A stretch of DNA of 64,000 nucleotides, taken from contig CM036243.1 in the NCBI GenBank assembly GCA_020698575.1, positions 12,763,903 to 12,827,902 on the forward strand. The letters are read 5' to 3'. The translations under genes were made by a program, and so were the position numbers. A model generated the notes under the pieces. It was not told the origin of the DNA. It worked only from the letters and a program-made list of their open reading frames with translations, and ran no database searches. This DNA is from Bostrychus sinensis (Eukaryota > Chordata > Actinopteri > Gobiiformes > Eleotridae). Shown here piece after piece: positions 50,981-61,223 of this stretch; position 1 is the stretch's first letter; each line of letters begins with the position of its first letter.

Positions 50981-51376
50981 TAGGGTGACAGGACATCCCC
51001 ATTTAACTAGGACAGTCCCAGTATTAGGCTCCTTGCCCAATGTCCCAAGACATATCTGTAAAAACACTAATATGTACCAGTTTTCAACAAACCATGTCCC
51101 AATTGTCCCCGGTTTAACCATCAGAAAAGCATAGGACACTTCAGTCACGTTAGTATAAATGCCTTTGTGACGAAAGTTATTTACAGTGTCATTATTTGTA
51201 TAAGTAAAGTGCCATTAAAATTTAAAAAATAAGTGTCAGCGTAATGTACTTTAATGACATGACAGAAAATTGCATAGATTTTGAAAGCATTTTTGTCACT
51301 TGGTGAGTGAAAATGCACCGTGATTTGTGAAAAAAAAAGTGTCCCAGTTTTTGTGTCTAAAAATCTGGTCGCCCTA
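50981..51376. mobile_element. Complete non-autonomous hAT-type element with perfect 8-bp target duplication
   Basis: The termini are TAGGGTGAC (50981-50989) and GTCGCCCTA (51368-51376), imperfect inverted repeats. An identical ATCTATGC flanks both sides (50973-50980 and 51377-51384), exactly the 8-bp duplication made by hAT transposases. Internal sequence (GGACATCCCC, ACAGTCCCAGTATTAGG, CCCCGGTTTAACC) resembles a family of 'GTCCCGGTTT'-type elements widespread in vertebrates, from memory. At 396 bp with no transposase it is non-autonomous. The intact duplication supports a clear insertion boundary. Confidence 0.9.
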
Positions 51377-52504
51377 ATCTATGCAGTTTTCTGAATCCAT
51401 ACCAAAACTAATATGTTTTTCCTTGGCCCATTACAGTTATGAGAAAAAACAAACCAACATAAGTTTTACAGATGTTGCAATTAGTAGTTTAAAAGTCGCA
51501 CACAATATTGGGTTTCATGCTTTCTCAAAGAATCTCTCATATGTCTCTACAGGCTGTTTGGTTTAAGGCTGGACACATTGCATGACATTGACTCAGTGCC
51601 ATGTCTTTTGCAGTCTATCTGTTTAAAAATCCTCTTGGACACAGATCCGGAAAGTCCAGACTGAAGCTGTCGTGTTGTGTAGTGTTGTGCGCGGCTCCTA
51701 TTTCCTGCCGTTCTTCAAGTCCATCTGTCCCGCTAACAGTCTTTTAATTGAGAGTCCTCCCCAGCCTGATACTGGCCATTGCTGACCGTCAGTGTTTATA
51801 CAATTGGGCTGGGACAGGGACTTCGAGCCAAGCCAAACATCCACGAAACATCAGGCCCGGAGCTAAACAAAACGCAGCAGTTCAGACGTGCACACACTCG
51901 GGCCAGATAAGAAAGTGGTGCTTTGCAAATCTAGCTAGGTTAAATTGTTGACCAAAGAGAGTGAGATGTAAGAGTTTGATTGCAACATCATTGTGGGACT
52001 TTTTTTACAGCTTTTGTAGTCATGCACTTCTGGAGTGATTTACACGCACCCCTCTGTCCTTTTGCTCACCGTTAGTCCTCTTCAGTTGTACAAGCCAAAG
52101 AGGAAACACTGGCGAGACGCTAGCACACTGACTAATGCTGCGTTTCTGGCCAGGCCTCAGATAACACAGCCTCTTCCACCGCCCCCGGCCTGCTGTGACA
52201 AATATGTGTGAGTGGAGCAGTGGGAAATGGGCCCAGCTCTGTCCCTGACCCAGTCCAGGCCCAGCTCAGGTTAAACCAGGCACAGACCACAGATTATGAC
52301 TACGTGAGCCACTTAAGAGCTTGTCTAGTCAGAGTAGTTTCCTTTTAAAAGTCTATGTGTGCACTCACTCATTTCCTTGACATATGAAGCAAATCTAAAT
52401 CTATCCATTTTTTATTCAACAAAAAATAAAATACAGTACATATCTGTTTTCCCTCATTCATCTAGCCATTCAAGTAATTCTTAATAATAAAATAATGGGT
52501 TGGA

Positions 52505-52697
52505 ATCAGAATGTGGTTGCCATCCTGCGCCTACTGCCTCTCCAACCACCAATCACACAAACACATTCAGGCAGACAAGGTGGATGAAGTGTCTTGCCCA
52601 AGGACACAACGACAGCATGCGATATCAATAGTTAGACCGAACCACCAACCTTCAGATTAGTGGGCAAACTTCTCTACCAACTCATCTACTGTTGCCC
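52505..52697 (-). repeat. tRNA-derived SINE
   Basis: On the minus strand CAGTAGATGAGTTGGTAGAG (complement of 52671-52690) matches the pol III A-box region of a tRNA. GGTGGTTCGGTCT (complement of about 52634-52646) matches the B box at an appropriate distance. The body includes TCTTGCCCAAGGACACAACG on the plus strand, a phrase I recall from a common teleost SINE family. It is a fossil copy, not a functional tRNA gene. Confidence 0.7.
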
Positions 52698-53426
52698 AGT
52701 TCAGTGTTAGACCGTTGCTATACTGCCTATCCACTTTCTGTTTATGTTTTTTTTTTTTTTTTAAGCTATTTCTCTATGTAAGCAGACATAATCTAGATGG
52801 AATATCCACTTTTCCTTGAAGGATATGCTAGCCACCATTGATTCAGTGTTTACAAGCTGTGTAGTCAATTGTAGCGTCTCTTATTTAACTGTGAAAACAA
52901 ACCTAAATGTAGGCAAATGTTATTGGCTAAAACTTTCTGTACTCTCTAAACATTTTTATTTATTAAAATTTGATAATAAACCATTAACCATGTCTTAAGA
53001 GCTTATATTTGTAAATTATTCACGTTATAATGCTAAGTATAAAAACTGTTTTTTTTCTTACAATGCCAGATAAACAGAGTGTCCCTTTAAAGCATTCCTA
53101 TAATGTCAAAGAAGAATGCAAAATGATCTCATGTTAACATCAACTACTCTATGTAGCGCTAGTTACAAACAGCCCCTTTGACTATGATGCACCCTCATTC
53201 ATCTTTTTATTGTGTAATTTAGCTGTATTCTTTCATCAGATTGCGTACTTGATTTTGTCATACTACAAACATCTCCTGTTACTTTTCTCTCACACTTTGG
53301 CATCTTAAAGTGGAAGTATGCACAAATGAATCCCAAAGAAATAACTGACACAGCGCGTCCCCTCCCTTCCCCTTTTTTCCCATCAGTGCCTCTTCAGTTA
53401 AAGTGGAGAGGGGATGGGGATGGGAA

Positions 53427-53452
53427 GGGGGGGGGGGGGGGGGGGGGGGGGG
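53427..53452. repeat. Poly-G tract (26 G)
   Basis: Twenty-six consecutive G, preceded by GGGGATGGGGATGGGAA. It is the longest homopolymer G run in the window. It has strong G-quadruplex potential on the + strand, and its exact length is likely uncertain. Confidence 0.9.
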
Positions 53453-53454
53453 CT

Positions 53455-53760
53455 TTCTGCTTTAATGCTTCTTAATGCTGCTGTCTGCTTAATGGGCCAG
53501 ATATGAGAGGTGCTGCTTGCCGGCGTAATAAGTCAGTGATTAGAGGGTGCCTTGTCACAGCGGCAGCCCGGCAGACAGTGGCACAGCTCTAATTGCCGTA
53601 TTAGACGCCCCTTAACTATCCTGTCAGCTGTCGGGGCCCTGCCTCGTAAACAGCCGAGGTGCATTTTGATATTTCCATTTGTTTATTTCCGTCTGCTGAT
53701 GTTAGCGCTGCAGCACGGAGGAGTAATTAGCAGAGGTCTGTGACACAATACGCCTAAATA
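53455..53760. promoter_or_regulatory. Possible conserved non-coding element
   Basis: About 300 bases of complex, GC-balanced DNA with CTAATTGCCGTATTAGACGC, GGAGGAGTAATTAGCAGAGG and AGTCAGTGATTAGAGGG, directly after a G-run. No splice-compatible exon was found. This is a candidate bnc2 enhancer by composition. Confidence 0.33.
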
Positions 53761-54107
53761 AGACTAAAAGAATTTTTTTAAGGCAAGAGCAGTTACATAA
53801 GACCTATTGTTTTTTTGGGATAGGATTAAGTTCACTTAAGTTTGCAAAACATCAATACAGTGTGTGCAAAGTGTGTAGAAATTATTTATGTACTCTAAAG
53901 TAACCACAGGGACACAGGTAGACTAGCATTAGCATTAACCAGCAAATTATCACTCAACAAGATTGTTTGGCAAGTGATAATCAGTTGACTACATGTTTGT
54001 AATGTCAGTGAACATTAGTAAATTTATACTGAAATAAAAATTGCTATTTTTATGAGCAAAATACAGGTGCTGCTTGTTTGGATGAGCCTAAAATTGCTAA
54101 CACAGAG

Positions 54108-54790
54108 GCTGTGTCCAAACGTCACCCCTAGCCTCTAACCCCTCAATCACTATATAGTCCAGCACTATATAGCGGACCATATAGTGCACTCATTTTATGA
54201 ATGATTCGGACAGTCGCACACTATTTTTAACTCACCAGTGATCACGTGACTCTGGCGTCTGTGTAAAAAAAAATTCGGTGAAACTCTGCTGATAATGTTC
54301 TTCTGTGGTAAAGCCTGACTAGACTCACTTGATGTTTTAATATTTATAGATACATAATAGTCATACGTGTGATATTTAACACAAATTATCGCTGAATGAA
54401 TAGCTCTGTGCCTTATGTGGGGAGGCTGAATGCTGGGTAAGCTAACGTTAGCAATTTACACTGCAAGGGTTTATTTAAGAGCTTTTTATTTCTGATTACG
54501 GCGTGACAGAAGTAAAAAAAAAAAGGCGTCTCTAACTGGTGTCATTCAGACGTGTTGTGTACAGTTTAAAGTCCTGTCGTGGTCCCGCTGTTCTCCTCCG
54601 CAACTCGCAAAGCATTCTGGTCTATACTGACCGTCTAGTGACCATCGCTGTCCACTACTTTTCAAAATGCTTTGTGGGAATTTTTGAGCGCACTATTTTT
54701 TATCCATTAGACATTTGGACAACACTACAAAATGGCGTGACCACTATATAGTGCACCATATAGGGATTAGGAATGACGTTCGGACACAGC
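54108..54790. mobile_element. Non-autonomous DNA transposon with inverted termini and ACTATATAGT subterminal palindromes
   Basis: The left terminus is GCTGTGTCCAAACGTC and the right terminus is GACGTTCGGACACAGC, matching as inverted repeats at 15 of 16 positions. Both ends then carry ACTATATAGT palindromes and CCATATAG motifs (54150-54185, 54743-54766). CAGAG flanks both sides (54103-54107, 54791-54795), a possible 5-bp target duplication. The 683-bp interior has only a chance-like 70-codon frame at 54539. Elements with a 'GTGTCC...ACTATATAGTG' start are, from memory, abundant in fish. Its superfamily is left open because the duplication length is ambiguous. Confidence 0.85.
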
Positions 54791-54795
54791 CAGAG

Positions 54796-57700
54796 TTTCC
54801 TTTTTATGGTCTTACATTACATTTTAGCAGGTACAGTAGCCCTATAATAGTCATGCCCTAAGTAAGCCATGTATACCGTGCACCGGGGATGAGACCATGT
54901 TATAGGCTATGTTGACTCTTTCTGACACACTATGTAATCCTCACATACTCAGAGGATTGCTGCGACCGCACCTGCAGAGCTTAAAAAGTGAAATAATCTG
55001 TCTTCTGTCTCACTCAGTGTCAGTCGGCGAGGTGACACAGTTAGAAGTGGTGTACTTTTGTGTTTAATCTGGGATTAGCTCATGTTCACTTTGACACCTG
55101 CGTGCTAATCTGGTTTACACCTTAGGCCCAGTGAAGGGGATTCTGATTTATGGATTTTATGGTCCCTTTAGCAGATTAGGTGTGAGTTGACTTTTATATT
55201 ACAAGATATAGCTCTAAATCCATGTCATATTGGGCTGAGGTAGAAGAAGCACTCAAAATATGTTCTCAGGTAAAGTACTGTTACTTCAAAATAGAGGTAA
55301 AAGTAGTCAAATTTCCAGCAACATCTACATACCTACTATTACTACAAATCTTTCAGCTACTACTACTACTGTGACTACTGCTGCTACTGCCACACAAGAT
55401 ATTTACACAAAAAATATATACTAATTTAGGCACTTTAAAACATACTCAAATAAAAGCAAACTTCTTTAGTAAATGTCTTGAGTTAAAGACATAGTCCTAT
55501 CGAGTAAACACAGACAGCTCTTTGACCTGGCTGACTTTCTGACATTGTGAAACATCAGTGCTTGCCTCATACATGGACTTCGACCTTTGACCTCAAGAGC
55601 ATGTCTGTGTCACATTATTGTCACACGCTCTTATAGGACAATGCAAGATGAGTGTACTTAGTGTAGACAGTAAATTCATAAAGACCGATAAGAGACACTT
55701 TCCATGTCACTGTCTTCCCGAAACTATCAGTGTTCCAGTGGAAGAAATACAATGCATATGTACATTTCTGATAATGTAGATATATTTCCTGATGGAGAAG
55801 TTTGCAAAATACAACAAATAACTTATGCAGTTATTAAATGTTTACAACAGTATCGTAATGATAAAGTGTTACTAAAGTTGACAACAATTTTCTATAGCTC
55901 GTCTTACCAAAAGGCATTGATTTCTGAATGCAAAGAACCAATTCACATCCAATCTGCTTGAACACTAAACTGGACCATGTCAGTAGTCTAAATTAAACAC
56001 AAAGTATGCCATTTATTCTTGCATTTAATGTACATAATAACTGGCAAATTTAATAGATCGTTTTAGAAAAACTAGACCATAGGACCTTAAGAGTTCAAAT
56101 AGGCTTTATTATTAAGAATATACTTACGTACTCAAATAAAGGCTGTTGTTCAGATTTAACATGGATAAATACAGTATTGGGAAAACATCTGTATACATTC
56201 TCAATCACCCAGAAAAAATCTGAAAAAACACTGAACAAGAAGGTCATCTGGACAAGGTTTGTTTTAGGAAGACATTCCGCCCTTACTCTGAAGAGGTTAG
56301 TCATTTCCAAGGAAAACTTGTATTGGCAAACTGTTAGCAAACTATTAGTTAGCAAACTATAAGGGCCCTATCTGCCACAACATGTCACTTGCCTTTTAAT
56401 TAACATCTGACTGAAATGCACATATCTAATTATTATGTTACAATATTTCCTATAATACCCTATATATTCGTGCTGAAAAAATGATCCCACGAATTTGTTC
56501 AAATTAATCAAAAAATAAAATTCCTTTGAGACTGGTCTGAATGTCATGTAGATTAGGCCTTCACTGTGTATTTTAATAATACATCATGTAGATCACTCTT
56601 TTGATATGAATACAAAACTGGTTGCCAGCCTACACCATTTCTCAGACATTCTTAAAATCTTTACTGTACCATCACTCATTACACACCTCAGTTATTAAGT
56701 CCTGACTCACCACTATAGCTCACGTGCCAAGTCTATGATATATCATATTCAAGAGCTCTTTACTGTGCCAAGTTATTAGCTCTAATGTCGAAGCAGCCCA
56801 ACGTCGGTGGATTACATATTTATCTTAAGGAAATGTAATATTTGACTTGAAAAAGGATGAAAAGCAATACTCGCTGCGCTAGTCCTCCTACAGTTCCCCT
56901 TTGGGCAGTCTCGGCTGCAGGAGTGTTGTTGTACTATCTTTATTCATCAATTCATCTTGATCATGTAAAAAATGTCTGGTAAACAAAAGGCCTGCCATTG
57001 TTGATTAAGATTCATGTTTTTAAATATCTCTCGCTTTCTACTCCTTCCACTTTTCTGTTTGATATTTATGGCCTGCAGCTGCTCGGGCTCATTTGAATGA
57101 TACAGCTATGGAAGTATATCATACATTCCTTTATTGTTTGAGCAATGGTACAGTCCTTATAGAGTCACATGACATCAATAGTAATGTCTACCTGTGTTTT
57201 TTTTTGTGCGCGCGGTTTACAGCTAAAGGCGTTAAGTGTGCACTGAGTTGCCCCCGTCAAAGTCTGGACACTTAACCTCTTACTACTAAAAGCTTTCTGG
57301 GGTCAGGGTGAGTGCAGCGGCCGTGTTGAGTAATGGAGCCGCAGTCAAAACAAGTTACACTTCTGGAGTTTAGAGAAAAGGGAAGTCCTTTGTCGGCCAG
57401 ATTATAGAGAGAGGGAGAGATACTGCATTGGCAATACAAAAATGTCATCACTATATTTGTTGTGATGTGATTTTGTTTTACTTCTTGTTAATGGTACGAA
57501 CAAGTGTTGTGGGCATGTTAGCAGGAGTGAGTAAATTTGTGAAAAAATTGTTTGTTTTGATATACTATGTCAGACTATGTGAGGTTATGCTAAGTTGTAG
57601 ACAAGATTGTAAAATATATATGTAAAAAGTGGATCCTGAGGAAGATTGAGTCCAAGGGAGAGTGGAGAGAGGTTTAAATGGGAGGGGTTTACGAAGAACT

Positions 57701-57892
57701 TTCCATTGCTAAGAAATTGAATGGGTCTGGGTTGGTATCATGCAGATGGTGGTGTGGCTTTTATATGCCGCTACTGGGCCTTTTTTTTTTTTTTATCTCT
57801 GTACCCCATTTAACATAATACAAACACTCATTTAAACTGCTAATCAAATAAGCTTCTAAATGACTAACTTGGCCATCTTTCTATGTTTTCAG
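54796..57892 (+). other. bnc2: Large bnc2 intron, last part before exon 57893
   Basis: No exon was recognised. It contains a GTGGAAGAAGTAC-family copy at about 55235-55460 and repeat-like sequence near 56200-56345 (GTCATCTGGACAAGG, GGAAGACATTCCGCCC). A T-run at 57780-57794 lies about 100 bases before the acceptor. Confidence 0.45.
55235..55460 (+). repeat. GTGGAAGAAGTAC-family repeat copy
   Basis: GAGGTAGAAGAAGCACTC is followed by AGGTAAAGTACTGTTACTTC and ACTACTACTACTGTGAC. It shares its vocabulary with 22367-22590 and with 13404-13840, and is more diverged at the left end. Confidence 0.4.
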
Positions 57893-57995
57893 GCCATTCG
57901 GTGCACACTGGTGAACTGCACGTGCGAGTGTTTCCAGCCTGGAAAGATTCACCTGCGGACATGTGACCAGTGCAAACACGGCTGGGTGGCTCATG
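57893..57995 (+). CDS. bnc2: bnc2 coding exon, Cys-rich block
   Basis: A 103-nt exon with acceptor ctatgttttcag and donor CATG|gtagga. It enters in phase 0 and leaves in phase 1 (34 codons plus one base). The peptide AIRCTLVNCTCECF...PGKIHLRTCDQCKHGWVAH is nearly identical to vertebrate basonuclin 2 as I recall it; BNC1 has ISCTLNCSCQSF at the same place, so this is bnc2. Cysteines at exon residues 4, 9, 11, 13, 24 and 27 and histidines at 29 and 34 make a metal-binding fold plausible. This block lies N-terminal to, and separate from, the paired C2H2 fingers encoded further 3'. Upstream it joins the exon ending at 1784, or the cassette at 4611; downstream it joins 60255, whose first two bases complete the split Ala codon. 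Confidence 0.97.
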
Positions 57996-58379
57996 GTAGG
58001 AACCTCTCTGCTAAATGTGGAACCGCTTTGTAGGGGAATTTGATTTAATGTATTTGTTCTTGTTCTGTGTTGCACCTGGCCATGTGACAGATTTCCTCTT
58101 GGGGACAATAAAGTTCAAGTTGAAACAGTGGTTAGGTAAACACAGCTCCAGTCTGCATGGCGTAGGAGATTCTGACCAATATGTCTCGCCGCGTGGGGAT
58201 TTTAATAAGATTTATCAAGTCTTTTATTCACTGCAAAACAGTGATGTAGTCAAGAGCACACTAACCCAGATCAAGATGAGACATAAGAGACTTGTAGTGT
58301 GTGTAAAAAGAGACAAAAGCAGAAACAAGACTGGTCAAATCAAGGCCAAGACCATGTAAAATGCTTATTGGCCTTGGTC

Positions 58380-58520
58380 TTGCAATGATAAAGATTCTGT
58401 TTCCGGTACCTTTACTGACCCCTTGTGGCTGGAGTTAGTATCTCTGGCCCTGTCTTGCAATAGTACAAAATATTTAAATATTCCTGATTGCAGACAAAAT
58501 TCGCCAGACTGCATCTACAA
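58380..58520 (+). repeat. SINE-related fragment
   Basis: TGACCCCTTGTGGCTGGAG and CCCTGTCTTGCAATAGTAC, then AAATATTCCTGATTGCAGAC, parallel 24883-24955 in order and spacing. Only the non-tRNA part of the repeat is present. Confidence 0.45.
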
Positions 58521-59183
58521 CAAAAGCAACATTCTGACATTTTAGTACAATTCTATTAAAAGTTTTTTTTTTTTCTTTAATAACATCTGGAATAACAACA
58601 AGCCCATTTTTGTGGATAAACCTATTTTACTGCCGTACTACTCCTGTTATTTTTAAAGTAAAGGTATATTTTTTGTTTGATTCTATATTTTCTGTTGCCT
58701 TTTAAGTTTTGTTTTGCACCTCACATCAAAACAAAACAAAAAACAGGAGCGCAGAGGACTGAGAGGCAAGACCACACCTTATGAGTTTTTCACGCAGTGC
58801 AAGAAGAAGAGAGAGGAGGCACCAAAGTACAAAGCTGAAAGAAGGAGGGGGAGAGATAAAAGAAAACACCTGTTTGGCTTGCGTCCGCATAAGAGCGGGC
58901 CACAGGCCTGCAGCCCAGTGCACAGGACCCCATTGACTAGTTTTTAATCTCTCCCTCTGAACTGTCAGACGCCCATCTCTCCTCTCTCTCACTTTTCATT
59001 TCATGTCGGCATTGGCAGCCACTCTGACAAGTAGTTCTTCATTTTTTATTATGTTCGTGTCTGGCTGCGCTGTGTTGTCAGGCGAAGCCCCCGTCAGCGG
59101 GAAAAAGCCGTCCCAGGATCAGAGAGAGACCCGAGCAGGTGTCACCCAGACAGGCAGAGGAGAAGCAGGGAGAAGGGGCTGAG

Positions 59184-59206
59184 GTGGGGGTGGGTGGGTG
59201 GGGGGG
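59184..59206 (+). other. G-quadruplex motif with single-base loops
   Basis: Runs of G5, G3, G3 and G7 are separated by single T bases. This is a canonical quadruplex-forming pattern on the sense strand of the pre-mRNA, in the 2.3-kb intron. It overlaps a potential donor (GAG|gtgggg at 59183), so it could influence splicing if that site is ever used. Folding is inferred from the pattern. Confidence 0.8.
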
Positions 59207-60254
59207 TCTGAGGTAAGGCAGGAGCCAAGGCTGGAGACAGAGGACAGGACAGCAGAGAGACTGGACCAGGTGCTGCACAGACCGCCACAGCTGCACAGAA
59301 CAAAAAGGAACACTTGTCATGGTCATTGGAATAAAATGAGTATGCAAGTAAGGTTTTCACTATTTTTACCCAGGTGTCAGCAGGAAATGATGCTGTTTGC
59401 ACGTTTGTGATACGCAAACATTTTACACCACCTCAGACAATACTTGCCTTTGAAAGTATAATTAATATTGTAGCATATAGGTCAAGGCCTTATTAAATAG
59501 TTTACATAGTTGCCAATATTGTTTTATACCAAGGAAAGTTGTTATTGCTATGAATATCTGTAATTTCTTGCACCCAGTCAGATTTGGGCCTCCTGAATCA
59601 TAGCAGTAAAATTATAAAATACCAAATGTCAATATTTTGCATTTTAAATAAATCTCTTAAAGATTTAGACTCTTCAAGTAACTCTAGTCAGTCTAGTCTT
59701 ATACCACATAAAAAACATACTTAAATGAACCATATAAAACTGGAGGACAGGAAAAAGGTCTAAAGTGATCCATAACTAGCATTTCAAAACCAAATTATGT
59801 AACAATTCACTAAATCAGTGCCAGTTACCAGAAAACGTCAATTGTGTTGTGGTTGTATTCATGCAATCAAGTAGCCTAAAGGGTGGAAATAGCTGAATAA
59901 CTCCTGTATGGCTCCTGGAATCAGGTTTTCAAATAGGCCGTGTGTAAATGTAGACACAAAATACAGTAGTGGGTCTAAAAACAACAGTGTGAATTGCAGC
60001 TTAAGGTTGAGATGGAGATAGAGGAGGCAAATAAAAACAGAGATGCAAGGGCAGCAGTAATGAGAAGGGGCATAAGATTAGATTAAATAAAAGGAATGGG
60101 AGAAAATTACATTAATGTCATTGCTTTTATCTAATAGATTCGTCATTATGCACTAACGCTGACTGCGCAGGAGCCTCCCAGGGAAGATGTGAGACAAGAG
60201 GGAAACTTGATAGTCATTAACCCAGCCTCTCTCTCCCTCTGTGTGTGCCTACAG

Positions 60255-60490
60255 CCCTGGACAAGCTGAGCACCCAGCACCTGTACCACCCCACCCAGGT
60301 GGAGATCGTCCAGTCCAACGTGGTGTTCGACATCAGCAGTCTTATGCTGTATGGAACCCAAGCCGTCCCGGTGCGACTCAAGATCCTGCTGGACCGCCTG
60401 TTCTCCGTGCTGAAGCAGGAGGAGGTGCTGCACATCCTTCACGGCCTGGGCTGGACACTCCGAGACTACGTCCGGGGCTACATACTGCAG
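60255..60490 (+). CDS. bnc2: bnc2 coding exon ([15 protein letters not shown]...GYILQ)
   Basis: A 236-nt exon with acceptor gtgcctacag and donor CAG|gtcagt. It enters in phase 1 (completing Ala) and leaves in phase 0. The 79 residues include [40 protein letters not shown] and [13 protein letters not shown], essentially the basonuclin 2 sequence from fish to mammals. BNC1 differs at the start (SKLRIPPMYPTSQ, from memory). The block is predicted to be mostly helical and is among the most conserved parts of the protein. Its biochemical role is not established to my knowledge. In the known protein it is followed by DAAGKVLDRW, which is not present before the right edge, so the gene continues beyond the window. 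The 135-codon minus-strand frame overlapping it is a shadow. Confidence 0.97.
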
Positions 60491-60827
60491 GTCAGTGGGC
60501 ACACGGCACAGAGGAAAAAGTCCAAACCCAACATTAGCAGAGCTTTCCCACAAAGACAGTTATAGTCAGCAGCAATTGTGAGACAATTTGTGAGAGTGCG
60601 GATAATACTCAAAGTGATCACTGCCATTACTTTCGCCCACAAGTGTTTGGACAAAATTCTCTGCAGTCATTTGAAGTGCGATTGATCAAAAGCACAACAG
60701 TGACAATCTAGGCCACTTCAGTGCCGCTGCCCGTCCATTTGCGGCACATTTTCCCTGCTGTTACTCCTACTTCAGTCTGCCCCCTCTTGCTGGCCTGTCA
60801 ACACCGTGCCCCTCAGCTGGAAAGAGT

Positions 60828-60854
60828 AAAAAAAAAAAAAAAAAAAAAAAAAAA
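60828..60854. repeat. Poly-A tract (27 A)
   Basis: Twenty-seven consecutive A. No retroposed gene or SINE body was recognised immediately upstream, so it is annotated as a simple homopolymer. Confidence 0.9.
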
Positions 60855-61203
60855 GTGCAAAAAATGTCACGCCAGCAAACTATAAAACCACTGTAGTGCG
60901 TTTCCTCTCTTCATCCCTCCCTCCCTTCCTCATTTTCCTTATAATTGCAGTCAGACACTTTCTCAATCAAAGGTGGGGAGGTTTTGGTGCTGAAACCCAA
61001 ACCAAAGTGTTCCTGAATGAATTAGTTAAGAGCGAAGAGTGAACATGTGCATGTGGTTAGGCGTGTGCGTTGCCCTTATCTGTATGCGTGTTGAGGTTAG
61101 TGTTCCAGCGCTGTAAGTGGAACCAGGAGAGACTGGTTTGGATGTGGAAACAGCTTCTGTGAGTAAAGCGCTCGCAGACCCACAACCAGTGTCCACAAAC
61201 ACG

Positions 61204-61223
61204 CCCCCCCCCCCCCCCCCCCC
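61204..61223. repeat. Poly-C tract (20 C)
   Basis: Twenty consecutive C, equivalent to a G-run on the minus strand. It produces the artefactual poly-Gly frames on that strand. Confidence 0.9.

Larger units (their letters stand above)
51385..54102 (+). other. bnc2: Large bnc2 intron, eighth part
   Basis: No exon was recognised. It contains a SINE-like repeat at 52505-52697, a T-run near 52747-52762, a 26-G run at 53427-53452, and a complex stretch at 53455-53760 immediately after it. Confidence 0.45.
57996..60254 (+). other. bnc2: bnc2 intron between the Cys-rich and ALDKL exons
   Basis: A 2,259-nt intron, gtagga to cctacag. It contains a SINE-related fragment (58380-58520), a GA-rich stretch at 58740-58880 with a basic chance-like frame, a GC-rich segment from 59080 to 59290 with a possible exon-like start at 59082, and a strong G-quadruplex motif at 59184-59206. 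The short frames here have no recognisable domain. Confidence 0.6.

Noticed and set aside
52632..52690. Possible tRNA gene on the minus strand
   Set aside because: A- and B-box-like motifs are present but no cloverleaf with a sensible acceptor stem was seen. The surrounding sequence fits a tRNA-derived SINE.
58714..58947. 77-codon Lys/Arg-rich frame in the intron after the Cys-rich exon
   Set aside because: Its composition reflects GA-rich DNA. No splice sites match the bnc2 phase and no domain was recognised.
60146..60553. 135-codon minus-strand frame
   Set aside because: It lies opposite the highly conserved ALDKL...GYILQ exon and has no recognisable domain, so it is a shadow.
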